From Cenococcum geophilum 1.58 (taxonomy: Eukaryota; Ascomycota; Dothideomycetes; Gloniales; Gloniaceae): 64,000 nucleotides of DNA. Location of the stretch: NCBI GenBank assembly GCA_001692895.1, contig KV748226.1, positions 994,329 through 1,058,328 on the forward strand, written 5' to 3'. The position numbers were made by a program, and so were the translations under genes. Below are positions 33,394-45,311 of this stretch, in pieces; the first letter of the stretch is position 1, and the number at the start of each line of letters is the position of its first letter. Under the pieces are notes generated by a model. It was not told the origin of the DNA, searched no databases, and was given only the letters and a program-made list of their open reading frames with translations.

Positions 33394-34512
33394 ATGTCGC
33401 AACACAAAGCACTCGTCTTGAATTCTCATACGGAGCCTCCAGAGCTCACAACCGTTCCAACTCCTGAAGTTCAGCCTGGCCAGGCTATTGTCCGCGTCCT
33501 TGCCGCTCGTCTTTCCAAAGACACAAGAGGTCTCATTACCGGCAAGGTTCCTTTCCCGCTCTCTTCCCCTCTGACGCCCGGGTCTAGCGCCATCGGTCGT
33601 GTGGCAGCCGTCGGCCCTGATGCCGTGTCTCTGAAGCCAGGCCAACTGGTGTATCTCGATTTCTTCATTAAGGCGAGAGACGACCCAGGCGTAAATATCC
33701 TCATGAGAATGCGCGGTGGTCAGCCTGGGAACCCCAGTGCCAAACTGATGGATGGCGAGTGGAGGAACGGTTTCTTCGCGGAGTACGCCAAAGTTCCGCT
33801 AGAGAATACGTTTCCGCTAGATGAACAGCGTTTGATTGGTGATTTCGGTTACTCAATTCCCGGTATGGTTTCAATTTGCTCGTTGGTCTTGACACTCAGT
33901 GGATTGTCTGAAATCAACGTGCAACCCAGCGAGACAGTAATCGTTGCGCCTGCAACTGGCGGATTCAGTGGTATTAGCGTGGCTATGGCCCTGGCATTGG
34001 GAGCACGCGTCATCGCAGTGGCCAGAAACAAGGCCGCCCTAAAAGAGTTAGAGGACTTCCATAGCAAGACGGGACGGTTTACGTCGGTCGTTTTGAAAGG
34101 CGATGTCCAGGCAGACACGAAGGCTATCAAAGACGCATCGTCGCAAGGGAAGGGAAGTCAGGCGCACATCGATTGGTCGCCGCCGACAGCAGCGTCATCT
34201 ACACACATTACTTCCTGCGTGTTGGCTTTGAGTGCTGGTGGCAGAGCCGTATTCATGGGAGCAATCTTTTCAAATGTCGGTATTCCATACGGCTACGTCA
34301 TGTTCAACAACATTCAGATTAAAGGTCGATTCATATCTGACCAGCATTCCTTTGAGCAATTGATTCGTATGACCGAATCTGGAATCGTGCCGCTAGGAGA
34401 GAAATTAGGTGTGAAAGTGGCGGGAAAATTTGGGCTTGATCAATTCGAACAAGCCTTGACTACCGCGGAACAGAATCCTGGGTGGTCTCGACTTGTAATC
34501 TTGACTCCGTGA
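33394..34512 (+). CDS. Medium-chain dehydrogenase/reductase, zinc-independent
   Basis: NAD(P)H-dependent reductase of the medium-chain superfamily (enoyl/quinone-reductase side). A single exon gives 372 aa from ATG 33394 (AAAATGTCGCAACAC). The upstream in-frame ATG (33355) would add 13 residues without family support. Domains: GroES-like fold at residues about 20-150 (motif PGSSAIGRVAAVGP), then a Rossmann fold whose glycine region is APATGGFSGISVAMALALGA (about 193-212). The paired catalytic and structural zinc cysteines of true alcohol dehydrogenases are absent. Such fungal proteins often act in detoxification or as partners of biosynthetic genes. Here no pathway neighbour suggests a substrate. 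Frame intact. Confidence 0.9.
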   Translation: MSQHKALVLNSHTEPPELTTVPTPEVQPGQAIVRVLAARLSKDTRGLITGKVPFPLSSPLTPGSSAIGRVAAVGPDAVSLKPGQLVYLDFFIKARDDPGVNILMRMRGGQPGNPSAKLMDGEWRNGFFAEYAKVPLENTFPLDEQRLIGDFGYSIPGMVSICSLVLTLSGLSEINVQPSETVIVAPATGGFSGISVAMALALGARVIAVARNKAALKELEDFHSKTGRFTSVVLKGDVQADTKAIKDASSQGKGSQAHIDWSPPTAASSTHITSCVLALSAGGRAVFMGAIFSNVGIPYGYVMFNNIQIKGRFISDQHSFEQLIRMTESGIVPLGEKLGVKVAGKFGLDQFEQALTTAEQNPGWSRLVILTP

Positions 34513-34912
34513 GCTTAATCTTTCCATGCAGCATGGAATGGTTGAGTGCGGTCAGGTTGATAGGAAATGTGTTGGCACAAATTCTCTTCTCTTGTGATTT
34601 CGATGCGCCGTGGTTGAAGCACAGAGACCCAATCCTAGGAGAAACTGCTCCGATTCCTCACGGACCCAAAACGCAAGGTCCGGCAGGTATCCACGTGACT
34701 CATCCTCGTATCATAAATCAGAGGCTCCGTAGTAGAATTCAGTTACGGGATGGGAACACGTGTATACTGTTCCGTATACCCCTCTAAATTTTAAAATAAA
34801 ACCTCTAGATTATCTCATAAATCAGACCCCAGGTGGATTATTGTGCACGGGCATACTGCTCCTTATCCAAATAATTTTTCCACCGAGAGTGAGAACTTAT
34901 GGTCCCAGCCTG
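34513..34912. other. Intergenic, 3' side of reductase gene
   Basis: Nothing gene-like. A phrase ATAAATCAGAGGCTCCG (34711-34727) resembles one at about 482-498, which suggests a dispersed repeat fragment. Confidence 0.35.
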
Positions 34913-34914
34913 TA

Positions 34915-35348
34915 CGCGTAGAAATAAGCGGCCGATATTGGCACGTGCGCAACCACAAATCGACGATTGTTTACCTTCTTATTTACTTAATATCTTTACC
35001 ATTCTACGACAAAATGCCTCCAATTAGAACTCGAAAATCGCGCGCGCGTCCTTTTACACCTCCTCCCGACCTTCTAGAATCAACAGGGCACCCAAAGACG
35101 CCACAACGTTGCGGAGTTATCTAGGCGAAGCTCTTCTCTCAAAGGCTCGGAATCCCTATTCCTTAATTAATCGTTCGAGACCTTACGAATATGCTAAGCG
35201 CAGTTAGACTCGAATTCTCTCTTTAAACTCTACTTAAACCTAACGTAATAGGCAAACAATAAAGTATTAGAGTAGTAATATATCTTAAAAAATAGTCGAT
35301 TTTTAGTGGTTGCACACGTGCCAATATCGGCCGCTTATTTCTACGCTG
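34915..35348 (+). mobile_element. Tc1/mariner-type miniature transposon
   Basis: 434 bp flanked by TA (34913-34914 and 35349-35350). Terminal inverted repeats of about 50 bases begin C(A)GCGTAGAAATAAGCGG and run through CCGATATTGGCACGTG. Near the left end lies ATGCCTCCAATTAGAACTCG, opening a frame (MPPIRTRKSRARPFTPPPDL) like the N-terminus of fungal Tc1/mariner (Fot1/Tan-like) transposases. It stops after 36 codons and the DDE domain is missing. It is best read as an internally deleted derivative. Confidence 0.8.
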
Positions 35349-35350
35349 TA

Positions 35351-35742
35351 CAGCCAGCTTGGTGGTAGCCGAGCACTAAAATATACCAAAAGTCGCCTCT
35401 TTTACTGCTGTATCTTGTCTCTTTTTCAGCGTCTAGTTATCTTAAAAATACCATAAGGTAGAATCTCTTTAGTATCTCTGTCTTTCGCATCTAATAACTA
35501 TATTATAGCTATCCCTTGACCCGTCAATTCGCGTCCAACGGTTATCGATAAGAACTAGCCAATCAATTGTGCTGGATTTAACGCCTGTACTGGGGGGTGT
35601 AGGGCCTTTATTTTGTAGTAATTTAATATACACGCCTGGTTTTAGGAGTTAAGTCGCTCGATATGAAGTTACTAGCACTATCTTTCCTGCAAAACTGTAT
35701 TTTGCATTGTGGTAGGTAGGTGCACGCGTTATTTCGAAACTG
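35351..35742. other. AT-rich spacer
   Basis: Partly TpA-rich sequence between the miniature transposon and the transcription-factor tail. No feature supported. Confidence 0.4.
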
Positions 35743-36150
35743 GTGTTCGCGCACGGACCACTTACTCGTTGGACGCTGACGGGCCAAGGGATAATATATA
35801 AAAAGTTGGACATGGCGTTACGGCTAAAATTCGTTAAAATCCACCAAAATCGCCAGGCTCTCTTTAACCACGTCAAAGAATCTCTACGCTCACATATTAA
35901 AGATGATTGCTCCTGGATAAATCTGAAACTGTGGATGCTATTCATGGCTGGGGTCACTGCGGCTGGGCTGCCACAGCGCACGTTCATTGCTCAAGCAGCC
36001 AGCATAACCCTCAAACTAGACAAAAAGAACCAGGAAGATATTCGGGTATTCTTGACGCAGTTCTGGTGGCTTCCGAAGTTGCAGGAGCGACTATGCAAAG
36101 GCTTATGGGAGGACATCGTCAACTTACATGAAGTTTTGTCAACATTGTAA
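35743..36150 (+). pseudogene. C-terminal fragment resembling a fungal Zn2Cys6 transcription factor
   Basis: The frame (135 codons) contains LKLWMLFMAGVTAAGLPQR, then FIAQAASITLKL and IRVFLTQFWWLPKLQERLCK, ending in GLWEDIVNLHEVLSTL. The order Leu-Trp-x-Leu-Phe-x-x-Gly, a short middle helix, a Trp-Leu motif and a final Leu-Trp-Glu matches the tail of the fungal-specific transcription factor domain as I know it. There is no zinc cluster or upstream body, so this is a remnant. The first codon of the open frame is GTG, so no true start is claimed. Confidence 0.5.
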
Positions 36151-36526
36151 GTGGGATCGAAGTCGTCTTGGCTGCACCTACGGACAGCTTGGTTATGTCT
36201 TGTGGTGGTTCAAAAATGACTTCATTGGATGGTTTCTATTAAAGGGAGCTAATGTAGCATGGAAGGTAGTCAGATGGGCAGGTTGAAAGCGCTGGATCCT
36301 TTGGACGGCAGACTGGGATCTGATGTTATGGTTTGGTGTGGTTTGTAGGGGCTGATCGTTATCATGTGTGTAACGATAGTGTATCACTAGACAATAAATT
36401 TATTAGTGAGACTAAGCGTTGAGCAGAAATTCTGAGGCTGTTATTGATGCTTTCTTCGGAGCCTATCTTGACCACTTCGAGATTGTTGAACCACGAGGCC
36501 TCATAGGTAGGATATAGAGTATCCCG

Positions 36527-38462
36527 TCATACAATGGTGACGGTCACAACCTCCCAATTTTCCAACATTCTGGATAGTTTTCGCCCATAAAAAACTCCAA
36601 GCCGTCTAAATTCTGCAGGGCCACTCTCAGTAGGCGCGATGAGAAGTCCGGCGCCATCTTTAATTAGAAAGAGTGAACAGGGGTATTGGATTTCTTCAAG
36701 ATCCTCCCATCTCTTCTTTTGATCAACATACACACGGCCGAGATTATCCTCCCCTGAAAACGCATCGCCAGCACTGTGGTATCTGTCAATGACTAGTCTA
36801 GTTATTTGTCTAAGCTTTCCTCGTAGCTTTAGAGAGCCAGCACTGACTTGTCCAAACGGATCTAGTCCGTATGGAACCAATACTGCGGATATTACCTCTG
36901 CTTCATTGAGGTTGCCCTTATTCTTGGTGAGACAAAGATCGTAGTCTATTGGGCCATTGATGGATGCCCAACTCCAGGACGGAGCACGGTAACTCTGAGT
37001 GTGATGAGGCATCAAATCGGCCGAAATCTCGGTTCTCCATAAAAGATCACTTAGCAGGGTAGCGGTCCACAGCCCTGCGAGGTATGGAGTCGACTTTCTC
37101 CAATGATAAAGACTGGCAAGACCAGACAGAGCGGGTAATTTGTCAGCGCCGTTTGTGAGCCGACGTTTAGCATACTCCTCTACAACAAAGTGCCAGTCCT
37201 GTTGCATACGATTTTGGGTGAGTAGATGAGTTGGGGTAAACCTGGCTAGCTTCCCATCCTCGCCGATTAATCCATGCTCGCATTTCCAGTACTTTTTCTG
37301 ATCTGTGTAGAAGAGAGCTCTTCTCGAAAGAACCATCTCTTGCAAAGTCCAGGCTCGGGTGGCCCAGATATTCGGCGTAGAACTTGCTGTTTCTAAAAGG
37401 TTCGTCGTTCTGAATGCGGAGTAAATTCTCCTTTTTATGAAGCCATCATGACTGACCCTGGGCTCCGGAATGATAGATCGTTTCCTTAGGATACCGCTAT
37501 CACTACTGGCGGAGTCTGCAGCAATGATAGTAACATATGCGTTGCCATAAACTGCAGCCATTCGGGATGATTCCGTTTGCCAGTCCGCCCGAGCCTCGTC
37601 TTCGCTTCCTTGAAGGATACAAAGCGCATCAACCCATAAATAGCAAACGCCAATGCTGCGAGTAATGGAAATGGCATGCTGTATAGTCTTCGGAAGTAGA
37701 TCGTAACTAAACCCCGCTTCTATGTGCTCTCGTAAATTATGAATTGTAGTGATAGTAGTCTTTGATTGACCCCAACAGTAACTTAGTGCCGTATAGTTAG
37801 TCATTTCTTTACATAATCTCCCAAATACCTTAAGCTTTGGGCATGGGAGTGATGGGGTGACGTCAATGACTCGTGTTGGCAGCTCTCTTTCTTCATCTCT
37901 TCCCATGTTGTGTCCGTGAGAGGATAGGCAGTTCTCAATCCATCGAGAAGCACAATCCATACTGGAGGGCGATGTATCATCCAAGCCAACATCTGTATAA
38001 ACCAGCGGGCTCCATTGATCTCCCTTGTGGAGATAGATACGACTCACAATAGGATAAGTAGCTCCGCGAGTCCCAGGTTTAGACCATGGAGGATCAGTCC
38101 ACCAGGTGGAATCATTTTTGACCATTACTTCGATCACCACATCGAAGTTCAATAGCTTCGTATCCGCGCCAGGATTCGCCGCCTGTCGCTCGCACCGCGT
38201 AGATTCTTACTGGCCATTCTTCAGACAAGATGGGATCATTGCCCAGGTTAAATCTCTGCTTCTTGGCAGTGATGGACTCCCACATCATCTGGCAGAGATG
38301 ACAGTAGTTATCTTTCCCTGCAGACATGCTGAGGAGTTTGAGGCTGGAATGATGCTGGTGGCCATGATTGAGATCTAAAATGTTTGGTGGAATGCTATCG
38401 CATAGGTCGCAGAGGCGCAGACTTTCTGTGGATCCTTGTGGAGGATCTTGCGCTAACGGCAT
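36527..38462 (-). CDS. HET-domain (heterokaryon incompatibility) protein
   Basis: HET proteins act in non-self recognition and trigger growth arrest or death when incompatible partners fuse. Start ATG is 38462. Exon 1 is 38462-38211 and exon 2 is 38155-36527, if a 55-bp intron with donor GTAAGA is used; the total is 626 aa. The acceptor (CGAAG) is poor, so a small frameshift near 38150 is an alternative. N-terminal Cys-rich segment CDLCDSIPPNILDLNHGH...CHLCQMMW is usual in this family. HET domain: YTALSYCWGQSKTT, LLPKTIQHAISITRSIG, YLWVDALCILQG, SSRMAAVYGNAYVTIIA. A later WATRAWTLQEMVLSRRALF and the C-terminal PSWSWASINGPI motifs are also typical. The nearest element is the hAT at 38565, about 100 bp upstream of its start codon, likely in its promoter. 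Confidence 0.88.
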
Positions 38463-38564
38463 TCTTTCATCGTCTTAGTATTTCCATCTGCGTGGGGCCG
38501 AAGGTAGGATTGTCTCTATTTCCCTCATGAATATGTTGAGGTCGACAGGGGGTATATCCAGGCA

Positions 38565-41104
38565 CAGGGGTCTTAACGATCACGGGATTCTTATCGATAA
38601 AATAATCGTAATCGCTAAGAATCGTGCGTAGAATCGCGATAATCGTTAAGCCACACAGCTAAGCCACAGTTAAGCCATAGCTATTTTATTAATAAGACCC
38701 TTGCCTGAGTATTTATACTAATCTATATATATACAGCTATCACGGAGCTCACCTATAATACCTCGTTTCCACCTACCCTGCCGTTTTCTGCCGTCCTTAG
38801 CGTTAGAAGTTGCCTGCTAGTAACTTAAAGCTATAAGGACTATTCTTAAAAGCCTTCCTAAATATTACCTTATATAGAGGTTTGTTTCTACCCTTTTAAG
38901 ATACTACTTTTATACTAGCTTTTTAAACACTTAGTTCTTTTAATATTCTCTAGTCTAAGTAATATTCTTTCCTATATAATTATACAACATCCTCCAGAAA
39001 ATACCCTCTCTGGCTTATCGCTTATAGTAGGAATTAAAAGAATTTTAATTATAAATTATAAAAGAAGGGACCATCTCTTTTGTTGCTAATCCTAGTACTA
39101 CTACTAAAGTACTAGCTAGCTTTAAATATTGTACGATACTTTAGAATAGTAATTATTATACTTATCTTTATCTTTATTCGCTCTAATATTATTTCTAAGC
39201 CCTTTTAGAATTTAATCGTACTTATTAAGAGGCTCCTGTTCTTAGAGAAGATTGCTTTTAATATAATTATATAATATTTTGGCTTAATAAGTCTCTTTAT
39301 ATTGCTCCTAAAACTCTTTAACCTTTTATAAAGCTAGCGTCTGCTAGGCCTTCTTCTAGTTCGCTTTAATATATTTTATATAATAGGTAGAATAGAGGAC
39401 AAGTGCGGCAGTATAGAGGGGTAAATTATCCGTATACTGGTAGTATAAAGTATACTTTTCCCAGTAACGTTAAATTCGAGCAACTAAGTCTTTATTCTTC
39501 TTATAGGTAATAAAAGCACGCTTAATATATATAAGAAGAATATCTATAGTAAGGAGAACTTAATTAATTCGTACGGAATTACCTTATATCTTAAGGGTCG
39601 CTTAATAGAAAAGTTTTAGAAAGGAGTGGATTATATAAAGGTTTACCTAGTCCTATAGCAAAAGTATATTATCCTAAGAGCTTTTAGGTTCTTCTTTACG
39701 TACTTATTAACTTTTAACTCCACTTTAAGCGCTATATTAAGAAGGCTAAACTAGGAATTCCATCTTATATAATTATCTAGCGGAATTATCCTTCTAATAA
39801 TTTGCTTAAACTTAGCCGTATAATCCATAGAAGTATAGCTATAGACGGCAATATTATAGAGCTTTCTAAGTACTCCTATGGCTTAAAAAGTCTACTCTTT
39901 CTTCTTTCTTTTCTTCTTATTAAGATCTATTCCGTTTATCTTATCTTCTTTATATAACTTAATTATAGAAATATTAATTACTCCTTAAAAAAGAAAGTCC
40001 TAGATAGCAAAGTTAATAATATACCCTTAGCAACAAATTTATTGGATAGATGGATCCTAATAAATATTTTAAAGAGCTATAAAATTAGAGATCGTATAAT
40101 AGAGAGTATTATTTATTCCAGAATTATCTATAATAAGAGCTCTAAGTTTATATATAATCCCATATTTCTAGAGGACTAAAAGAAAAGTATCCTATTAGTT
40201 ATCTCTACTATATCCTAAAACTATATAAAGAGTAAAAAGAGATTTTCTTAGCTCTTCTTAGTTATCTATAAAGTAAGCGCAGATTATAAGAAGGAGGTAA
40301 TTATTTGGAGATATCTAGATATTAATTAAGATGTAAATCTAAGTAAGGGCTAACTATAGCTTCTTTTATACAACATCCTTCTAGTCTATAAATAATTCCT
40401 TAATATATGAAATAACTATTACAGGCGCTGTTAGAAGGATACTAAGCTTAATTAATTCTGGATTTAAGGCTCTATANAGAANATNGAATTCTGGCNATTA
40501 TACTNTACTAAAGGGGAGGTTTNATACNANAATTAAATTCANAAGTGCCTAGTTTAGAATATCCTTATTTAGGATCTTCTTTAGGACTATAGATTTAATC
40601 TTAGTTATATAAACGTCTAACTCTATTACTTTAGTATAGAGTTCAGCAAGCTGTTAATATGTTTCTCCTTTTATACAATTTTCCCGAGCATTATATTTAA
40701 TTTAATGCTTGCTAAAAAGATAGTTCTAAAGGTTAGTTATTAAGGGATAACCGTTCTCTTCTATTTCGTCTAGATAGATCCTGCAGTAGTATAATAACCG
40801 CCCATTCTTTCTCTTTAGTTTATCCTTATATAGGTTACGGCAATATTTATAGACTGGAGATATCTTTTTACGAGAGTGTTAGGTTCTTAAGGATGTAATT
40901 AATAGAGTAAGAAGGGATAAATCTAAGTCAGAAGCTATTTTATACAAATAGAACTTAAAATGTAAGGATATTGGGGTTAGAATTTTATTATAGGAATGCC
41001 AAGAATAATCGCGATCGCGATTCAATTATCGCGATTCTGGAATTCTTATTAATAAGACCATAATCGGATCTAATCGCGATAAGATTTAATCGTTAAGACC
41101 CCTG
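38565..41104 (-). mobile_element. hAT DNA transposon 4, RIP-degraded
   Basis: Ends are CAGGGGTCTTAACGAT, exact inverted repeats over 16 bases. The 8-bp target duplication is TCCAGGCA (38557-38564 and 41105-41112). It is 2540 bp and TpA-saturated, with several N calls at 40477-40542. The interior is homologous to the hAT at 5902-8295 (compare 40200-40380 with 7430-7600), with transposase sense on the minus strand and many stops. Subterminal repeats AATCGCGAT and ATCGTTAAG are present at both ends. Confidence 0.93.
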
Positions 41105-41112
41105 TCCAGGCA

Positions 41113-41221
41113 CCTAGACTAGGAAAAGAAAAAAAGCTTAGCATTATCCACTTCTGACCCGCTTGTAACGTCATCTTTGAAATGGCTTTTATAACTAACT
41201 AACCGACTAACTGACTAACTT

Positions 41222-41279
<58 letters not shown>

Positions 41280-42211
41280 CGACCGACAAACTAATAACAC
41301 TATAACTTTCTATCTAACAAAGAGACCGTACCCTCCTATATACTTTATAGCATTCTATATAAAGATATTTAAGAGTATATATATTAGATCCCGCCATAGT
41401 CGCGATAGATTCGCGAGTACTGCTGTCTTTTTGGCCGATATGGCTACGTGAAGGCGGAACACATTACAGGATAACAGCAAGCTCTTTAAATTAGAAGTCC
41501 AGTGCTATATACATAGAAGATATATAGGAATATACTATAACTGTAGAAGAACTGCTAGCCAGATAGACAAGATAGTAGAAGTAGAAAAGTAGGCAGTATT
41601 AGACAGTAAAGGAAACCAGGTAGACCCTAAATAGAAAAACTACGGAAAAAGATATAATAGCTAGACTTAATATATAGGCTAAAGAGTAGCAATAAGAAGC
41701 AAAATGGTATAAGAGAAGTATCTTAAAAAGTTATATAAGGACGTTAAGCGAACTAGTAAGCTAATTAGATAACTTTAACCGGCGGTTAAAAATACCTAAT
41801 TTCTACTACTCGCGCACGAGCATAGCTAGAGCTTTATTAAAGATGCAGAGATAATAAGCTAAGGGCTAATTAATTAGATAGGAATAAAATCTAAGGCATC
41901 TAGTGGCAAAGGAAGTTAGTACTACCCTTTAAAGGGTATAATACTATAGTGGTGTGATTTGGCCTCCTGGATTTAACATCTAGATTGGGTATAGCTTCGG
42001 GAGAGCCTAGGCCTTCCATAGTTATATAGATCGGTCTAGAGCCCCAGAGTCTTTAACAACTTGGGCAAAACCAACAGACACACAATTTTCCTTCAATACA
42101 CTCTTTTCTTTCCTTCTTACTGCTTGATTATAACTAATTGTGACCGACTGACAGACCGACAGACTAACAGAACTATGACTTTCCATCTAAGAGACACCGT
42201 ACCCTCCCACA
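41113..42211. mobile_element. Remains of an LTR retroelement with partial LTR repeats
   Basis: A less AT-rich segment at about 41953-42211 begins TGTGATTTGG and ends CCCTCCCACA, a TGTG...CACA pair fitting an LTR. Its last 90 bases (GACCGACTGACAGACC...CACCGTACCCTCCCACA) recur in eroded form at about 41270-41340 (CGACCGACAAACTAATAACA...GACCGTACCCTCCTATA). The DNA between them (41341-41950) is RIP-like and codes for nothing intact. ATACT occurs at 41941-41945 and 42212-42216, but it does not abut the TG start, so I do not claim it as the duplication. Confidence 0.5.
41191..41281. repeat. CTAA microsatellite
   Basis: Perfect (CTAA)n from about 41222 to 41279, with imperfect units on both sides (CCGACTAACTGACTAACTTA). 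It lies where the eroded left LTR copy has GACCGACTGACAGACC, so it probably expanded from that sequence. Confidence 0.92.
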
Positions 42212-42585
42212 ATACTAAGTAAGGTCGTAAGTATATAAGATTAGATCTATCCTTAAAAGCTTTCTATTCTAGCTTAGCTTTATTATCTTTTAAGTTATCT
42301 AGATTATATTAACAGCAGCCTTAAAGGCACTCCGTAAGGAATTACTACGTAATATAATAGTAGGCTAAAATAGACAAACGTATTAAAACCTAGTGGTAGT
42401 AGATAATAAAGACACTATACTCTCCTAGGGAGACCCCCCCTTAAGCATTAAGAAGTAGATACCTTCTATTAGGGATATAGCTATATAAGTAAACTAGCTA
42501 TAGTATATACCTATTAAGGTCCCGCTAGAATAGTTACCTAAAATACCCTTACCTTAGGTAGTTATATAAGCAGACCTACTATAGC

Positions 42586-43005
42586 TGTTACGGACCTTAT
42601 ATCGACAGTAGTGCGACTACTAAGAACGGACATAAACGGGTTGGTTGAGACAGCACGGGAGGCGCTGGAACCGATCGAGCCATGGGACGAGGGGTAGCCG
42701 AGTCACGTAGGCGGTCACGTTACAAGTTTGGAACATGGGAACGTGGGAACGTGGGAACGCGACGTACCAACGTACTGACGTACCAACATACTAAACCCTT
42801 TACTATGGGGAGGAGTTATGTATTTAAAGACACACGGTCTCTACAGGTAGTTTCTCTTCTTCGTAGTGAATCTCAGAATACAATTAGAGTTAATCTATTG
42901 GGCAACCACTCCACCAGTTGTTATTATGTTGTTGACTTTCTATTTACCTATATACCCAGCCTATTGATAAGTCTACCGTAGTTCTTGCTACAAGGCTTCG
43001 TTACA
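42586..43005. mobile_element. Solo LTR inside LINE A
   Basis: 420 bp from TGTTACGGACC to TTCGTTACA, flanked by the 5-bp duplication ATAGC (42581-42585 and 43006-43010). It is of normal GC content while the LINE around it is RIP-eroded. It contains short tandem repeats (GAACGTGG and ACGTACCAAC types, 42728-42792) and a TATTTAAAG box at 42821. No second copy is in the window. It is best explained by LTR-LTR recombination that removed a full element. Confidence 0.88.
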
Positions 43006-45311
43006 ATAGCGTTTACCTATAATATTTAGGGCTAATAACCCTTAGTAGATAAAGGATAAGAGCTGTAAGGATTACCTATAAGCTCCTAAGGAAGCTCTAA
43101 ATATATTATCTAATAACTAATAGTTAACGGCTTAAGATAAAATCTATATTATAGTTTAGCTTATACTAGCCCTAATGTTAAACTCTACTATATAACTACC
43201 TGCCGGAGCTCTTACTACACCTGGCCCAAAAAGACTAAGACCAACTAAAAGAACCCTAAAAAACACCTAGAGAATCCCCCTAAGATGTATATATTATAGG
43301 GGAGGCATATATTAAACGACGGTGGTTCGCACTTACGCATATCCACTAGAACCACGCCTAGCAATGGCCCTCCATAATAAGAACGGGCGAATACTACACC
43401 ATAAAGCGGAAAGACCTCTATTAAGAAGGCATCTAACAAAATATAAAGCCTATTAGATGCGTCTAGTATCTATAGTTATAGGGGAGTAACTATTAGCTAT
43501 AATAAACTAATATAGCTAGTAGAATGGCTCCGCTAGTCTGGTAAACCCTAGGCACCCCTTTAGTAAACCCTTAATTAAATCCTTTAACGGTTAAGTAAAA
43601 TTAAAAATAAATAAACCCCTCCTTACCGGCGAACCGTACTTAGGCCGCTATAGCTACGCGTTTATAGTATAGGGAACCTACCCCCCTAAAGATAATATCC
43701 GGGTATATAATTATAATATAACTAAATATAGAAAAAGTAGAGGGGCTTAGGGGATAGTTAGAAACAGAAGTTCTTATAAAGATTTATAAAGAGGTTTATA
43801 ATGCTATTATAGTCTAATACCTTAGGAGTGGAGATATTAGAGTCACCCTAAGGGACCAATAGGTAAAGGAATAAGCTATTAGGGTAGGGGATAGGCTAGG
43901 AGAACGTATTAGTATAAAAGTACTCCGTAAAGATTACCTAGTTAAAGTCCTAGTGGTTCCTCTAAGCCTTAGGGTAAAAAAGGGATACTAGGCAGATAAT
44001 ATAGCAACTATATATAAGATAGTAAAATAAACGAAACGCCTTATACTAGGACTTAAGATTACCTAAATCTAATAGCTTTAATAGGAAAATATAAACTAAG
44101 CATATAATAAGAATAATAAAAGAATATAAGGGTTACTAGAGACTTGCTAGGGAAATACTAGTTAAACGTATAGCTCCCTTATTATTAGTATATATACACT
44201 AAGAATATAAAAACTCCTTATCTAAAAAGGTATTATTATAAATAGCCTTATATATAACGTAAGGATCTATAACTATAGACTCCGCCTAAAATAATGCTAT
44301 TACTATGTATAATAGGGGCACACTTAATCTATATGCGCAGTATAGGTATACTACGGCCATTATATAGGCCCCTATAATATAAGATACTACTTAAATTAAG
44401 ACTAAATAAAATGTATAAACTGCTACTAAAGCATATATAAAGCATAGGAGAGAGAAGACTGCATTAAATATAGGAGATAGAAGGTAAGGGCTTAACAGCT
44501 ACGGGAATAACTGTACGCTAGATTATATAAATAGAAATAATAGGCAATAAGCTAAGGGGGCGCAGGTACCCTTTTAGCGTTTCCTACCTTTAATACTAGG
44601 GGGCTAGGCTAGCTATCCTAAGCCTTAATAAGCTAAAAGCGACGACGCGTAATATTACTAGACTATATAGGGTTATAAGGGTTATAGGAGATATAAGGGA
44701 GAGGACGCCCTATAGGAAGACCCCTATAGACAGCTATAATAAGCTTAAGACCGGGATAATTAAGAATTAGACTTAACGCGGTAAATATAATATTTATAGC
44801 TAACTCTTAAAGGGTATATAGCTAACTAGTAAGAGTAGGGGAAGAACCGAAGATAATAATAGATTTAGATATAGAAGCGCTAGCAGAAATATAAGATATA
44901 AAAATAAAAAGCTCTATATAAAATAAGTAGTAACTAAAGTATAGATATAAGAGATAAAAGTTTTAAATATCCTAGAGAAAGTAAAAATAGAAGAAGTGAG
45001 GAATAATAGAAAGATAAAGGACTCTTACTAGGGGTCCGCCACCTATCTATTATATAGTATAACTATAGTAATATAAACTACTATCTTATAAGGCCCTTAC
45101 TAGACAGTCTAAACCTAGAGAAATACTATATCCTTACTATATAAGAGCTGTACTATAATACCTATATATAATCGATATACTGCCCCTAAGGATTTTAGCT
45201 CCTATATAAACTAAAAGCAGCTATACGCGTATGCTTTATAATTAGCAAAACTATTAGCCTATCCTTATAGTTATAATAGGTAGTTAATCTAGATATTACA
45301 GTTATAATAAT

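Noticed and set aside
15065..34512. Secondary-metabolite gene cluster
   Set aside because: An oxidoreductase and a reductase are present, but there is no synthase, transporter or intact regulator, and the genes are far apart and separated by transposons.
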